A stretch of 64,000 bases of DNA, taken from Mycobacterium rhizamassiliense. Lineage in GTDB: Bacteria; Actinomycetota; Actinomycetes; Mycobacteriales; Mycobacteriaceae. The DNA lies in assembly GCF_900157375.1 (NCBI RefSeq), contig NZ_LT721901.1, positions 3,210,315-3,274,314 of the forward strand. The letters run 5' to 3'. The notes beneath the pieces are model-generated. The model was not told the origin of the DNA and made no database searches. It worked only from the letters and a program-made list of their open reading frames with translations. Positions within the stretch are counted from its first letter, which is position 1; every line of letters starts with the position of its first letter. Below are positions 23,070 to 32,314 of the stretch, one piece after another. Both the position numbers and the translations under genes were made by a program.

Positions 23070-23125
23070 CTGTGTCCCATTCCTTCTAGATGATCGAATT
23101 CGGCTGGTTCGTTACAGGTGCTCGG

Positions 23126-23998
23126 CTAGACGGTCGCCGGCTTGGGCATGACGATCGGCTTCACGCCGTAGCGCGGTGCGCCGAATCCGGCGGCACTGCG
23201 CCCGGCGCCGCCCGTGACCATTCCGGGCATGCCGGGTATGAACGACCCCGACGCGGCCGGCGCGGGTGCGGTCCAGCCCACCGTCCGAAGCGGTGAGGTG
23301 ACGGTGCCGGTCACCGGCGTGACCGCCCCGCCCCAGCTCGGCGGCGCGGAGAGGTTGCCGACCAGGGTGCCGCCGCCCATGGCTCCCATCGGCATCCCAC
23401 CGAAGCCGCCCATGCCCGCCCCGACGGGCGTGGTGTCGCTGGCCAGTGCTGCCGCGACGCCGGCGTCGCCGATGGTGTCCGAACCGGCCGGGAGCAGACC
23501 GCCGCCGGCCATGCCGAGCAGGTCGGACATGGCCGACGCCCAGTTGCCGCCACCGATGTTCATGTAGTTGGCGAGGTTGCCCGACAGGCTGAACGGTTCG
23601 CCGTTGAGGCTGCCGGAGGGGCCGCCGAAGAGCTGGGCGATGGAGGTGAGGATGCTGCCGTCGCCCGCGCTGGCCGCCGGGGCGTTGGCCGCGTTCGCCA
23701 CGGCGCTGGCCGCGTTGGTGGCCTCCGCGAAGTTGTAGGTGTCGCTCGCGGTGCTCAGGTTGGTGATGAACTGGGTCGCATAGGACTGACCGTTGGTGAG
23801 GGCCGTCTGAAGCGTGGTGGCCCAGGCCGTGACCGCCGCGGCTTGCGGTATCGACACCGTGTCGGCTCCGGGCGCGACGACCGTGGTGGTCGGTCCGGCG
23901 ACCCCGGCGATCACCGTGGACAACTCAGCGTCAGCGTTGCTGAGCGCCGTGACGGCGGCCTGCAGTACTCCGGCCCCTAGGGTGAATGATGGTGCCAT
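23126..23998 (-). CDS. PE family protein (PE8-type) with SVP-like C-terminal domain
   Basis: 290 aa. The PE-like helical hairpin (about 1-100) keeps the central PTT block followed by VVAPGADTVS, and YNFAEATNAA, a YxxxE export motif, at its end. The Pro-Glu dipeptide near position 9 is absent (the frame reads MAPSFTLGAGVLQAA). The long C-terminal region has LSAPPSW, an SVP-like motif, and the terminal GAPRYGVKPIVMPKP, as in M. tuberculosis PE8. ATG at 23998 follows GAGGAGC. It is the first gene of the cassette. Confidence 0.85.
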   Translation of the reverse strand: MAPSFTLGAGVLQAAVTALSNADAELSTVIAGVAGPTTTVVAPGADTVSIPQAAAVTAWATTLQTALTNGQSYATQFITNLSTASDTYNFAEATNAASAVANAANAPAASAGDGSILTSIAQLFGGPSGSLNGEPFSLSGNLANYMNIGGGNWASAMSDLLGMAGGGLLPAGSDTIGDAGVAAALASDTTPVGAGMGGFGGMPMGAMGGGTLVGNLSAPPSWGGAVTPVTGTVTSPLRTVGWTAPAPAASGSFIPGMPGMVTGGAGRSAAGFGAPRYGVKPIVMPKPATV

Positions 23999-24001
23999 TG
24001 A

Positions 24002-24354
24002 TTGCTCCTCGTGCTGTTCGGAACTTGCCGATCCTTTGCTGGGTCGACCCTGTGTGTTGGCGTACGAGCCCCTGTGTGCGCGTAACGCTAATTGCCCCCA
24101 CAGCCACATTCCCGATGCAAATGGCCAAGGTGACAGCCGTTTACGGCTTCTTAACGCTGGCGCTGGCAGTCTTAACAAGGTCCCGTCGCAGGTCATAGCA
24201 GTGTCACCTGCCGCTTGCGACGATTCGGGGAGGACACGCGCGGAGCGCGGCATCCTACGTGAACCGTAGGTGGTCCGCACCTTCGGAATTTGCCCGATTT
24301 CGGGCGGATGCGGTGTCGCAGGCCCGAGCTAGGCGCGCTAGATTCGCCGCCGAG
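24002..24354. other. Intergenic region upstream of the PE/PPE/esx cassette and of tRNA-Leu
   Basis: This 353-bp stretch holds no convincing gene. It should contain the - strand promoter for the PE-PPE-esx transcript and the + strand promoter for the tRNA. Locally lower GC (around 24080-24180) and a small hairpin (CCTACG 24254-24259 with CGTAGG 24265-24270) are the only structures seen. Confidence 0.5.
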
Positions 24355-24428
24355 GCCCCCATAGCCCAATTGGCAGAGGCAGCGGACTTAAAATCCGCCC
24401 AGTGTCGGTTCGAGTCCGACTGGGGGCA
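24355..24428 (+). tRNA. leuX: tRNA-Leu (anticodon UAA)
   Basis: 74 nt. The acceptor stem GCCCCCA pairs with TGGGGGC. The anticodon arm GCGGA-CTTAAAA-TCCGC gives anticodon TAA, and the T arm is GTCGG-TTCGAGT-CCGAC. The discriminator is A and the CCA end is not encoded. The variable region is only 5 nt, unlike the long class II arm of most bacterial tRNA-Leu. Position next to the PE8-type locus matches leuX of M. tuberculosis. Confidence 0.93.
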
Positions 24429-24465
24429 CCGGAATTTGACCGGGGGTTACGTGAGCCGGCGGGCC

Positions 24466-24801
24466 TCAGCCCGACATCTTGGACCGGTTTTGCGGGCAGT
24501 AGGCGGCAATCGCCGCGCCCACGATGCTGCCGGCGCCGTTATTGCTCACCCCGAGCGATTTCTTCACATCACCGACGGTTTGCGCCATCGTGTCGCCGGC
24601 GTCGAAGTCGGCGCACACCGCATGCCCGACGTTGATCATCGTTCCGTCCTGGCCGGGTGCCCAGCTCAGCCCCCGCTGCTGCAGCGTTTGCAAGTACTGG
24701 TCGTCCGCGGGATCGGCACCGGCCGGTGCAGCGGTGGCGACGACAACGAAGCCGGCCACCACGGCAGCGATCGGACCGGCCAACCGTGTCGCGTTCTTCA
24801 T
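24466..24801 (-). CDS. Small secreted DUF732 protein
   Basis: 111 aa with a Sec signal peptide (hydrophobic residues about 9-27, cleavage likely after APAGADP). The mature DUF732 domain spans about 30-105 and has two conserved cysteines (HAVCADFDAG and AAYCPQN), probably disulphide-bonded. DUF732 proteins are abundant, exported and largely uncharacterised in mycobacteria. The ATG at 24801 follows AAGGAGTCAGCCA. No operon partner. Confidence 0.88.
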   Translation of the reverse strand: MKNATRLAGPIAAVVAGFVVVATAAPAGADPADDQYLQTLQQRGLSWAPGQDGTMINVGHAVCADFDAGDTMAQTVGDVKKSLGVSNNGAGSIVGAAIAAYCPQNRSKMSG

Positions 24802-24962
24802 TGGCTGACTCCTTGTTGTGAATTACCGTCGTGCAAGCTTCGAATCCTAACGACGTCTCGACGTTATGTCGCGACGGCAAAATTCGCCAGATGCAAGCCC
24901 GGCCCGCACGGGGGCGTCGCGGTACCGCGATGACAACACGAAACAGCTTGCGCCGCAATCAC

Positions 24963-26207
<1,245 letters not shown>

Positions 26208-26263
26208 CTAATGGCTTTGCCCGGCCGCCGCGGCGTGAACCGTCACTCATAGGATGACGCAGC

Positions 26264-27046
26264 ATGGGCATGCTGTTTGGCTTCGCGCCGTGGATCGTCT
26301 ACTGGGTCCTGGTCGGAAACGTCCCGTTCGCCGCCGCCGTTCTGGTCGCGCTCGTGATCGCGATCGCCGCATTCGTGGTCAGCAGGGTGTTGGGGAAGCC
26401 GGGACGCACGCTGGAAATCGGAGCTGTCGCAACGTTCGTGGTGCTGGCGGTCCTGACGTTCACGCTCAGCGACTCGTTCATGCAGCGGTGGATCCAGCCG
26501 CTGAGCAACGCGGGCATCTTCCTGGTGGCGTTGATCGGCCTGCTGATCGGTAAGCCGTTCGTGCGGGAGTTCGCCGCGGCCGAGCAGCCTCCCGACATCG
26601 TCAAGACCGAGTTGTTCGCACGCATCACCACGGTTTTGACCTGGGTATGGGTCGCGGCATTCGCCGGCATGACGGTGTCGTCGGCGATCCCGCCGATCGT
26701 GCAGGGGGATGCCACCATCCTGGACACCAAGACCCCGCTGTCGTTCGTCTGTTACTGGGTGATCCCGTTCTCGCTGTTGGGTCTGGCGGCGCTGGCGTCC
26801 CGCTGGTTGCCGGATCGGATGCTGGTCGGCATCGACGACGTCGCCAGGGAGACGTCGTTCGTGGCCTACGACGAGGCGACCATCGACGAGCTGTACTACC
26901 TCGCCCAAGAGCATGCCAACCGCGAGGTGGGCCCGGGCAAGGAGGCCTACAACGTCAAGGTCGGCGGGATGGGGACCCCGTTGACCGGAGACGAGTCCCG
27001 GAAATCGTGGCCCTCGACCTACAAGGTGCGCGACCGCCGGGGCTAG
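26264..27046 (+). CDS. Multi-pass membrane protein of unknown function
   Basis: 260 aa with about six hydrophobic segments: 5-20, 23-42, 53-68, 80-97, 120-142 and 163-182. The last 80 residues are soluble and charged, with DDVARETSFVAYDEAT and a YLAQEHANREVG helix. The general pattern resembles intracellular septation protein A-like membrane proteins, but I cannot assign a function. It starts 68 bp from the divergent methyltransferase gene and precedes the dienelactone hydrolase gene by 73 bp. Confidence 0.75.
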   Translation: MGMLFGFAPWIVYWVLVGNVPFAAAVLVALVIAIAAFVVSRVLGKPGRTLEIGAVATFVVLAVLTFTLSDSFMQRWIQPLSNAGIFLVALIGLLIGKPFVREFAAAEQPPDIVKTELFARITTVLTWVWVAAFAGMTVSSAIPPIVQGDATILDTKTPLSFVCYWVIPFSLLGLAALASRWLPDRMLVGIDDVARETSFVAYDEATIDELYYLAQEHANREVGPGKEAYNVKVGGMGTPLTGDESRKSWPSTYKVRDRRG

Positions 27047-27119
27047 CGTTCACCTCGGCGATTCCTGAGTTGGATACGTTGGTGGCGTCGGGCGCACCCA
27101 CCAACCAAGGAGCATCGCG

Positions 27120-27875
27120 ATGAACGCGTTCAGCCCAGATGCCATTCGCGCAGAGACGATCAGCGTCATCGGCCACGGCGGCGACGAGATCGAGGCCTAC
27201 CTCGCGACGCCGCTCGCCGACGGATCGCGCGGCAGCATCGTCTGGATCCATCACATGCCGGGCTACGACCGGGAGACCAAGGAATTCGTGCGGCGGCTCG
27301 CGGTCAGCGGCTATCACGTCATCGCCCCGAATCTCTACTCGCGCGAGGCGCCGGGTGCTGCGCCCGACGACGCCGCTGCGGCGGCGCGCGCGGCGGGCGG
27401 GGTGCCGGACGAGCGGTTGGTCGGCGACGTGGCCGGCGTGGTGGCGCACCTGGGCAATCTGCCGGGGGCCAACGGCAAGTTCGGCGTCATCGGGCACTGT
27501 TCGGGCGGGCGGCACGCATACCTGGCGGCGTGCTCGCTGCCGTTCGACGCCGCGGTGGACTGCTACGGCGCCTTTATCGTCGAGGACCCGCCCGAGGGCA
27601 TGCCCAAGGCGATGAAGCCGATCCTGGGCCTCGCGTCGAACCTGAGCTGCCCGCTGCTGGGCCTGTTCGGAGCCGACGACAAGTTCCCCGCGCCGCCCGC
27701 GGTGGCGACGCTGGACGCCGAGCTGGACAAGCTGGGCAAGCACCACGAGTTCCACTCCTACGAGGGCGCGGGCCACGCGTTCTTCTCCGTCGACCGGCCG
27801 GCGTACCGGCCGGAGGCCGCCGTCGACGGATGGCGCCACATCGACGAGTTCTTCGCCACGTACCTGAAAGGCTAG
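27120..27875 (+). CDS. Dienelactone hydrolase family protein
   Basis: Alpha/beta hydrolase of 251 aa. The nucleophile elbow is IGHCSGGRHAY with Cys as nucleophile, as in dienelactone hydrolase. The acid lies in LFGADDKFP and the histidine in YEGAGHAFF. The N-terminal IVWIHHMPGYDRET carries the oxyanion segment. GGAG lies 7 bases before the ATG. It probably forms a transcript with the two small genes that follow (gaps of 10 and 7 bp). The natural ester or lactone substrate is unknown. Confidence 0.88.
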   Translation: MNAFSPDAIRAETISVIGHGGDEIEAYLATPLADGSRGSIVWIHHMPGYDRETKEFVRRLAVSGYHVIAPNLYSREAPGAAPDDAAAAARAAGGVPDERLVGDVAGVVAHLGNLPGANGKFGVIGHCSGGRHAYLAACSLPFDAAVDCYGAFIVEDPPEGMPKAMKPILGLASNLSCPLLGLFGADDKFPAPPAVATLDAELDKLGKHHEFHSYEGAGHAFFSVDRPAYRPEAAVDGWRHIDEFFATYLKG

Positions 27876-27885
27876 GCGCGGCCGC

Positions 27886-28158
27886 ATGTGCACATATCTG
27901 ACCGAACACGTCGAGATAGACGGCAGCGGCAAGGGGCCGACGGGGTGGTTCGGCGCCAACCGCGCGACGGTGTACATCGACCACGCGGTGCACGCGCCGT
28001 ACACCCACACGGTGAACATCGACGTGATCAATCCGGAGCTGGGGCCATCGGCGCGGGTGGCGCTGGAACTCACCGAGGAAAGCGCGCTGGCGCTGGCCGA
28101 CGCCATCCACAAAGCGATTTCGCACGCCCCGGCCGGCCTGGCCTCACGGGATCAGTAG
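27886..28158 (+). CDS. Small DUF6295-like protein
   Basis: 90 aa starting MCTYLTEHVEIDGSGKGPTG. The conserved pattern (Cys2, KGxxGWF, HxVHAP, and INPELGPSARVALELT) resembles the DUF6295 family. No signal peptide or membrane segment. Function unknown. It is 10 bp after the dienelactone hydrolase gene, so probably co-expressed with it and with the DUF427 gene 7 bp downstream. Confidence 0.72.
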   Translation: MCTYLTEHVEIDGSGKGPTGWFGANRATVYIDHAVHAPYTHTVNIDVINPELGPSARVALELTEESALALADAIHKAISHAPAGLASRDQ

Positions 28159-28165
28159 GTCCGCG

Positions 28166-28936
28166 ATGTCCGCCGAACCTGATTACCCGCAGACCGCCAC
28201 CGAGCGCGGCCGGGTGGAGCCCGCACCCCGGCGCGTCCGCGGCTACCTCGGCTCCGAGCTGGTGTTCGACACCACCGCGGCCCGCTATGTGTGGGAAATG
28301 CCTTATTACCCAGCCTATTACGTGCCATTGGCCGATGTCCGGGCGGAGTTTCTGCGCGACGAAGACCACCCGCAGAAGGTGCAATTCGGCGCGTCGCAGT
28401 TGCACTCACTGGTCGGCGGCGGCCAGACGCACCCGTCCGCGGCGCGGGTGTTCGACGCCGGCACCGACAGCCCGGTCGCCGGCATGGTGCGATTCGAGTG
28501 GGCTGCGTTGCGGTGGTTCGAGGAGGACGAACCGATCTACGTCCACCCGCGCAGCCCGTACACGCGAGTCGACGCGCTGCGCTCGCATCGCCACGTCCGC
28601 GTCGAGCTGGACGGCGTCGTGCTGGCCGACACCGCATCCCCGGTCCTGTTGTTCGAAACCGGTTTGCCCACAAGGTATTACATCGATCCGGCCGATATCG
28701 TCTTCGAGCACCTGGAACCCAGCGCCACGCAGACGTCGTGCCCCTACAAGGGCACGACGACGGGCTACTGGTCGGTGCGGGCCGGCGACTCGGTACATCC
28801 CGACCTGGCGTGGACCTACCACTTCCCGGTGCCGGCCGTCGGTCAGATCGCCGGCCTGGTGGCGTTCTACAACGAGAAGCTGGACATCGCCGTCGACGGC
28901 GTCGCCCTGCCGCGGCCGGATACGCACTTCAGCTAA
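28166..28936 (+). CDS. DUF427 (NTP_transf_9) domain protein
   Basis: 256 aa containing two DUF427-like beta-rich halves. The N-terminal half is around GYLGSELVFDTTAARYVWEM. The C-terminal half is around CPYKGTTTGYWSVRAG and ends FYNEKLDIAVDGV. DUF427 proteins are small barrels common in actinobacteria and of unknown biochemical role. It is the last gene of the putative dienelactone hydrolase/DUF6295/DUF427 operon and is followed by the AT-rich spacer. Confidence 0.85.
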   Translation: MSAEPDYPQTATERGRVEPAPRRVRGYLGSELVFDTTAARYVWEMPYYPAYYVPLADVRAEFLRDEDHPQKVQFGASQLHSLVGGGQTHPSAARVFDAGTDSPVAGMVRFEWAALRWFEEDEPIYVHPRSPYTRVDALRSHRHVRVELDGVVLADTASPVLLFETGLPTRYYIDPADIVFEHLEPSATQTSCPYKGTTTGYWSVRAGDSVHPDLAWTYHFPVPAVGQIAGLVAFYNEKLDIAVDGVALPRPDTHFS

Positions 28937-29356
28937 CCCGTTTGCGGGACTTCACTGCGAAGAAAATTCCTCCGGCGACACGGTGACCTGCGAAATGTGA
29001 CGTTTACCTCCTTTTGCTCTAATATGCTGAGAATTTCTTATCGAAAGCCAATATATATGTGGCGCACATGGGTTAGCTGCAGCTATATAACATACTGCTA
29101 ACGCCATATATCTAGTTTGCCTGAGAGCGCGAATACTAATAATCCGATAAATGGAATGCGCGGCCCGTTTAGGCCGATTGCGTGACATGGATAACAGGGG
29201 TTTATTTAGCGGCGGCGGCGGAAAACCCGATGGATAGAATTGACCGACAGGACAGCATTACGTGCTGGAATCCGCGTAGCCGAGGACCACTGGTCGCGCA
29301 GCGACGTTTGACCTGGACCCGGACAGCCGGACCACAACAGCAAAGGCGGTGCCACC
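28937..29356. promoter_or_regulatory. AT-rich intergenic region, candidate TrcR/Lsr2 target upstream of the beta-propeller gene
   Basis: A 420-bp gap with no credible gene. Roughly 28990-29160 is far richer in A+T than its surroundings, with runs such as AATATATATGT and CTATATAACATA. A perfect 12-bp palindrome TAGCTGCAGCTA lies at 29074-29085, and GTTAGC/GCTAAC plus ATATAT/ATATAT blocks are arranged around it. In M. tuberculosis TrcR represses the orthologous gene Rv1057 by binding AT-rich DNA. A 78-codon - strand frame here lacks a ribosome binding site and was rejected. Confidence 0.6.
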
Positions 29357-30520
29357 ATGAGCGACATCAAGGGCCGGGAGGCCGCCACCGAAGCATTAGA
29401 GCTCGACGCTGCGGCGATCGAGCCCCTCTCCGTCGAGATCCCCGTCGGCAACGGCCCGATCAGCGGCCTCGCCACCAACGGCGACGGCAGCCGGCTGATC
29501 GTGTCCAACTACGGCGGCAACAGCGTGTCCGTCATCGACACCGACCGTTGCCGCGTGATCGAAACCATCGACGGGCTCGACGAGCCGTTCGCCCTCGCCG
29601 GCGCAGGCCCGGGAACCGACCGGGCCTACGTCAGCACCGTGTCGCCCGCCTACGACTCCATCGCGGTGCTCGACACGGCCACCCACAGCGTGGTCGCGAC
29701 GCATTCGCTCGCCTTGTCCGTCAGCGACCTGGCGGTCGCCGCGCGCGGCCGGCGCGTCTACGCCAGCCGCAACGGGGCCAACGTCGCCGACGTGGCCGTC
29801 CTGGACACCGAGACCGGCGAAATCGAGACGATCGAGCTCGGCGTGCGGGAGCCGGGAACCACGGCCGACTGCGTCTGCGTCGGCCCCGGCGGCGACAGCG
29901 TCTACGTCGGCGTCAACGGATCGGCCGGCGGCCGGCTCGTCGTCATCGGCACCGACGCGCCGCCCGACGAACCGGCGCGCCCCCGGTGGCGCCAGCAGCC
30001 GGCCACCCGGCCGCGCGACCGCGCGCAGACGTCCTCGCGCGTCGTCGGTTCGGTGGACATCGGCCTGCCCGTGCGCGGCATCGCGCTCAGCCCCGACGGC
30101 GCGCTGGCCTACGTGGCCAGCTGCGATCCCGACGTGGGCGTGGTGGTCGACGTCGTCGACACCCGCAGGCACAAGATCAGCAGCACCCGCAAGCTCGGCG
30201 AACTCAGCGGCATCCTGACCGGACTGACGCTGAGCGCCGACGGCGACCGGGCGTACCTGGTCAGCGACGACCGCGTCACCGTGCTGTGCACACTGACCCA
30301 CGACATCGTCGGCACCCTGCGGGCTCCCGCCCAGCCGTCGTGCGTTGTCGAAAGCCCGGATGGCAAGCGCCTCTACGTCGCCGACTACTCCGGCGCCGTC
30401 ACCGTGGCGCCGGTCTCGTGGGCCGGGCAGCTGTCCGTCGAGGACGCCCTGCCCTGCGACGACGTACCCGCGGCGTGGGTGATGCCCGAGCTCATGGCTT
30501 ACGAGCCCGCGCTCACCTAG
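29357..30520 (+). CDS. Seven-bladed beta-propeller (YVTN-like) protein, Rv1057-type
   Basis: 387 aa of repeated propeller blades with the pattern GDGSRLIVSNYGGNSVSVID, PGTDRAYVSTVSPAYDSIAV, PDGALAYVASCDPDVGVVVD and PDGKRLYVADYSGAVTVA. There is no signal peptide. M. tuberculosis Rv1057 (393 aa) is expressed in macrophages and controlled by TrcR, MprA and SigE. The preceding AT-rich spacer and nearby trcRS genes suggest the same TrcR control. The ligand is unknown. Confidence 0.88.
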   Translation: MSDIKGREAATEALELDAAAIEPLSVEIPVGNGPISGLATNGDGSRLIVSNYGGNSVSVIDTDRCRVIETIDGLDEPFALAGAGPGTDRAYVSTVSPAYDSIAVLDTATHSVVATHSLALSVSDLAVAARGRRVYASRNGANVADVAVLDTETGEIETIELGVREPGTTADCVCVGPGGDSVYVGVNGSAGGRLVVIGTDAPPDEPARPRWRQQPATRPRDRAQTSSRVVGSVDIGLPVRGIALSPDGALAYVASCDPDVGVVVDVVDTRRHKISSTRKLGELSGILTGLTLSADGDRAYLVSDDRVTVLCTLTHDIVGTLRAPAQPSCVVESPDGKRLYVADYSGAVTVAPVSWAGQLSVEDALPCDDVPAAWVMPELMAYEPALT

Positions 30521-30649
30521 TCTCGCCGACTAACCTCGGAATACGACGCGCGCTGTCCGGGGAACCCGTTCCCCAGGAGCGCCCACGGCGATAGCATTTC
30601 GCCGACCGGCATCAGGCGGCAGCGGCGCAGAGACCAGGGCGGTAGATCG

Positions 30650-32281
30650 ATGGACAGCACGATGTCGGACTTCCCATTGACCATCACCGCGATCCTGCGG
30701 CATGGCTGCGGCGTCCACGGCGCCCGCACGGTCACGACCGCCACCAGCGACGGCTACCGGCACACCACCTACCGGGAATTGGGTCAGCAGGCTGCGCAGC
30801 TCGCAAACGCGTTGCGCCGCCTCGGTATTACCGGCGACGAGCGCGTCGCGACGTTCATGTGGAACAACGCCGAACACCTGGCGGTCTACCTGGCGGCGCC
30901 CTCGATGGGCGCGGTCCTGCACACCCTCAACATCCGGCTGTTCCCCGAGCAGATCGCCTTCGTCGCCAACGAGGCCGAGGACCGGGTGGTGCTGGTGGAC
31001 ATGTCACTGGCCAAGCTCCTTGCGCCGGTACTGCCGCACCTCGAAACGGTGCACACCGTGATCGCGGTCGGCGAGGGCGACACCGCCGCGCTGGAGGAGT
31101 CGGGCAAGACGGTGCTGCGCTACGCGGAGTTGATCGATGGCGAGTCCACCGAATTCGACTGGCCGGACATCGACGAGAGGTCGGCGGCCGCGATGTGCTA
31201 CACCAGCGGCACCACCGGGAACCCCAAAGGTGTTGTCTACAGCCATCGTTCGAGCTACCTACACACCATGGCCACGTGCAGCACCAACGGCATCGGGGTG
31301 GGATCCAGCGACCGGGTGTTTGCGATCGTGCCGATGTTTCACGCCAACGCCTGGGGCCTGCCGTACGCGGCGGTGATGGCGGGAGCCGACCTGGTGCTGC
31401 CCGATTGCAACATGAACCCCCCGGCCATCGTCGACATGATCGAGACGCAGCGGCCCACGGTGGCCGGCGCGGTGCCGACCATCTGGAACGACGTGATGCA
31501 TCTCCTCGAAAAGGACCCCGACCACGACATCTCGTCGCTGCGCCTGGTCGGCTGCGGCGGCTCGGCCGTCCCGGTGTCGATGATGCGCACCTTCGAGGAC
31601 AAGTACGGCGTCCAGATCCGGCAGCTGTGGGGCATGACCGAGACGTCGCCGCTGGCCACCCTGGCCTGGCCGTCGGTCGGCACCTCGGAAGATCGGCACT
31701 GGGCCATCCGCGGGACGCAGGGCCGACCGATCTGCGGCGTGGAGATGCGCATCGTCGCCGACGACGGCGCGGTGCTGCCCAACGACGGGCAGGCCGTGGG
31801 CGAGGTGGAGGTCCGCGGGCCGTGGATCACCGCCTCCTATTACCGCGGGCACGACGAATCCAAGTTTGACTCCGGCTGGCTGCGCACCGGCGACGTCGGC
31901 CGCGTCGACGAGGAGGGTTTCGTCACCCTCACCGACCGCGCCAAGGACGTGATCAAGTCCGGCGGGGAGTGGATCTCGTCGGTCGAACTGGAGACCTGCC
32001 TGATCGGTCACCCCGACGTGCTCGAGGCCGCGGTCGTCGCGGTTCCCGACGAGCGCTGGCAGGAACGGCCGCTGGCCGTCGTGGTGCTCAACGATGGCGC
32101 ATCGGCCAGCGCCGCCGAGCTGCGAAAGTTCCTCGCGGACAAGGTCGTTCGATGGTGGTTGCCCGAACGGTGGGCGTTCGCCGACGAAATTCCGCGCACC
32201 AGCGTGGGCAAGTACGACAAGAAGACCATCCGGTCGCGTTACGCCGAGGACGGCTACGAGGTCGTCGAGGCGCGCGACTGA
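30650..32281 (+). CDS. fadD14: Fatty-acid-CoA ligase FadD14
   Basis: Acyl-adenylate-forming enzyme that activates fatty acids as CoA thioesters, 543 aa, the same length as M. tuberculosis FadD14. The AMP-binding signature YTSGTTGNPKG is near residue 185, the A5 motif QLWGMTETSP near 325 and LRTGDVGRVDEEGF near 412. The C-terminal domain ends with the catalytic lysine in TSVGKYDKK. ATG at 30650; a second Met four codons later is also possible. A small GGGGAA-CCCG-TTCCCC hairpin at 30559-30574 may terminate the upstream propeller gene. Confidence 0.92.
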   Translation: MDSTMSDFPLTITAILRHGCGVHGARTVTTATSDGYRHTTYRELGQQAAQLANALRRLGITGDERVATFMWNNAEHLAVYLAAPSMGAVLHTLNIRLFPEQIAFVANEAEDRVVLVDMSLAKLLAPVLPHLETVHTVIAVGEGDTAALEESGKTVLRYAELIDGESTEFDWPDIDERSAAAMCYTSGTTGNPKGVVYSHRSSYLHTMATCSTNGIGVGSSDRVFAIVPMFHANAWGLPYAAVMAGADLVLPDCNMNPPAIVDMIETQRPTVAGAVPTIWNDVMHLLEKDPDHDISSLRLVGCGGSAVPVSMMRTFEDKYGVQIRQLWGMTETSPLATLAWPSVGTSEDRHWAIRGTQGRPICGVEMRIVADDGAVLPNDGQAVGEVEVRGPWITASYYRGHDESKFDSGWLRTGDVGRVDEEGFVTLTDRAKDVIKSGGEWISSVELETCLIGHPDVLEAAVVAVPDERWQERPLAVVVLNDGASASAAELRKFLADKVVRWWLPERWAFADEIPRTSVGKYDKKTIRSRYAEDGYEVVEARD

Positions 32282-32314
32282 GAGGCGCCGCGCGGGCTTC
32301 GGTACCGTCTGACC

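Noticed and set aside
28952..29188. 78-codon frame on the - strand in the AT-rich island
   Set aside because: No ribosome binding site, no recognisable motif and unusual composition. The region is better explained as regulatory DNA.
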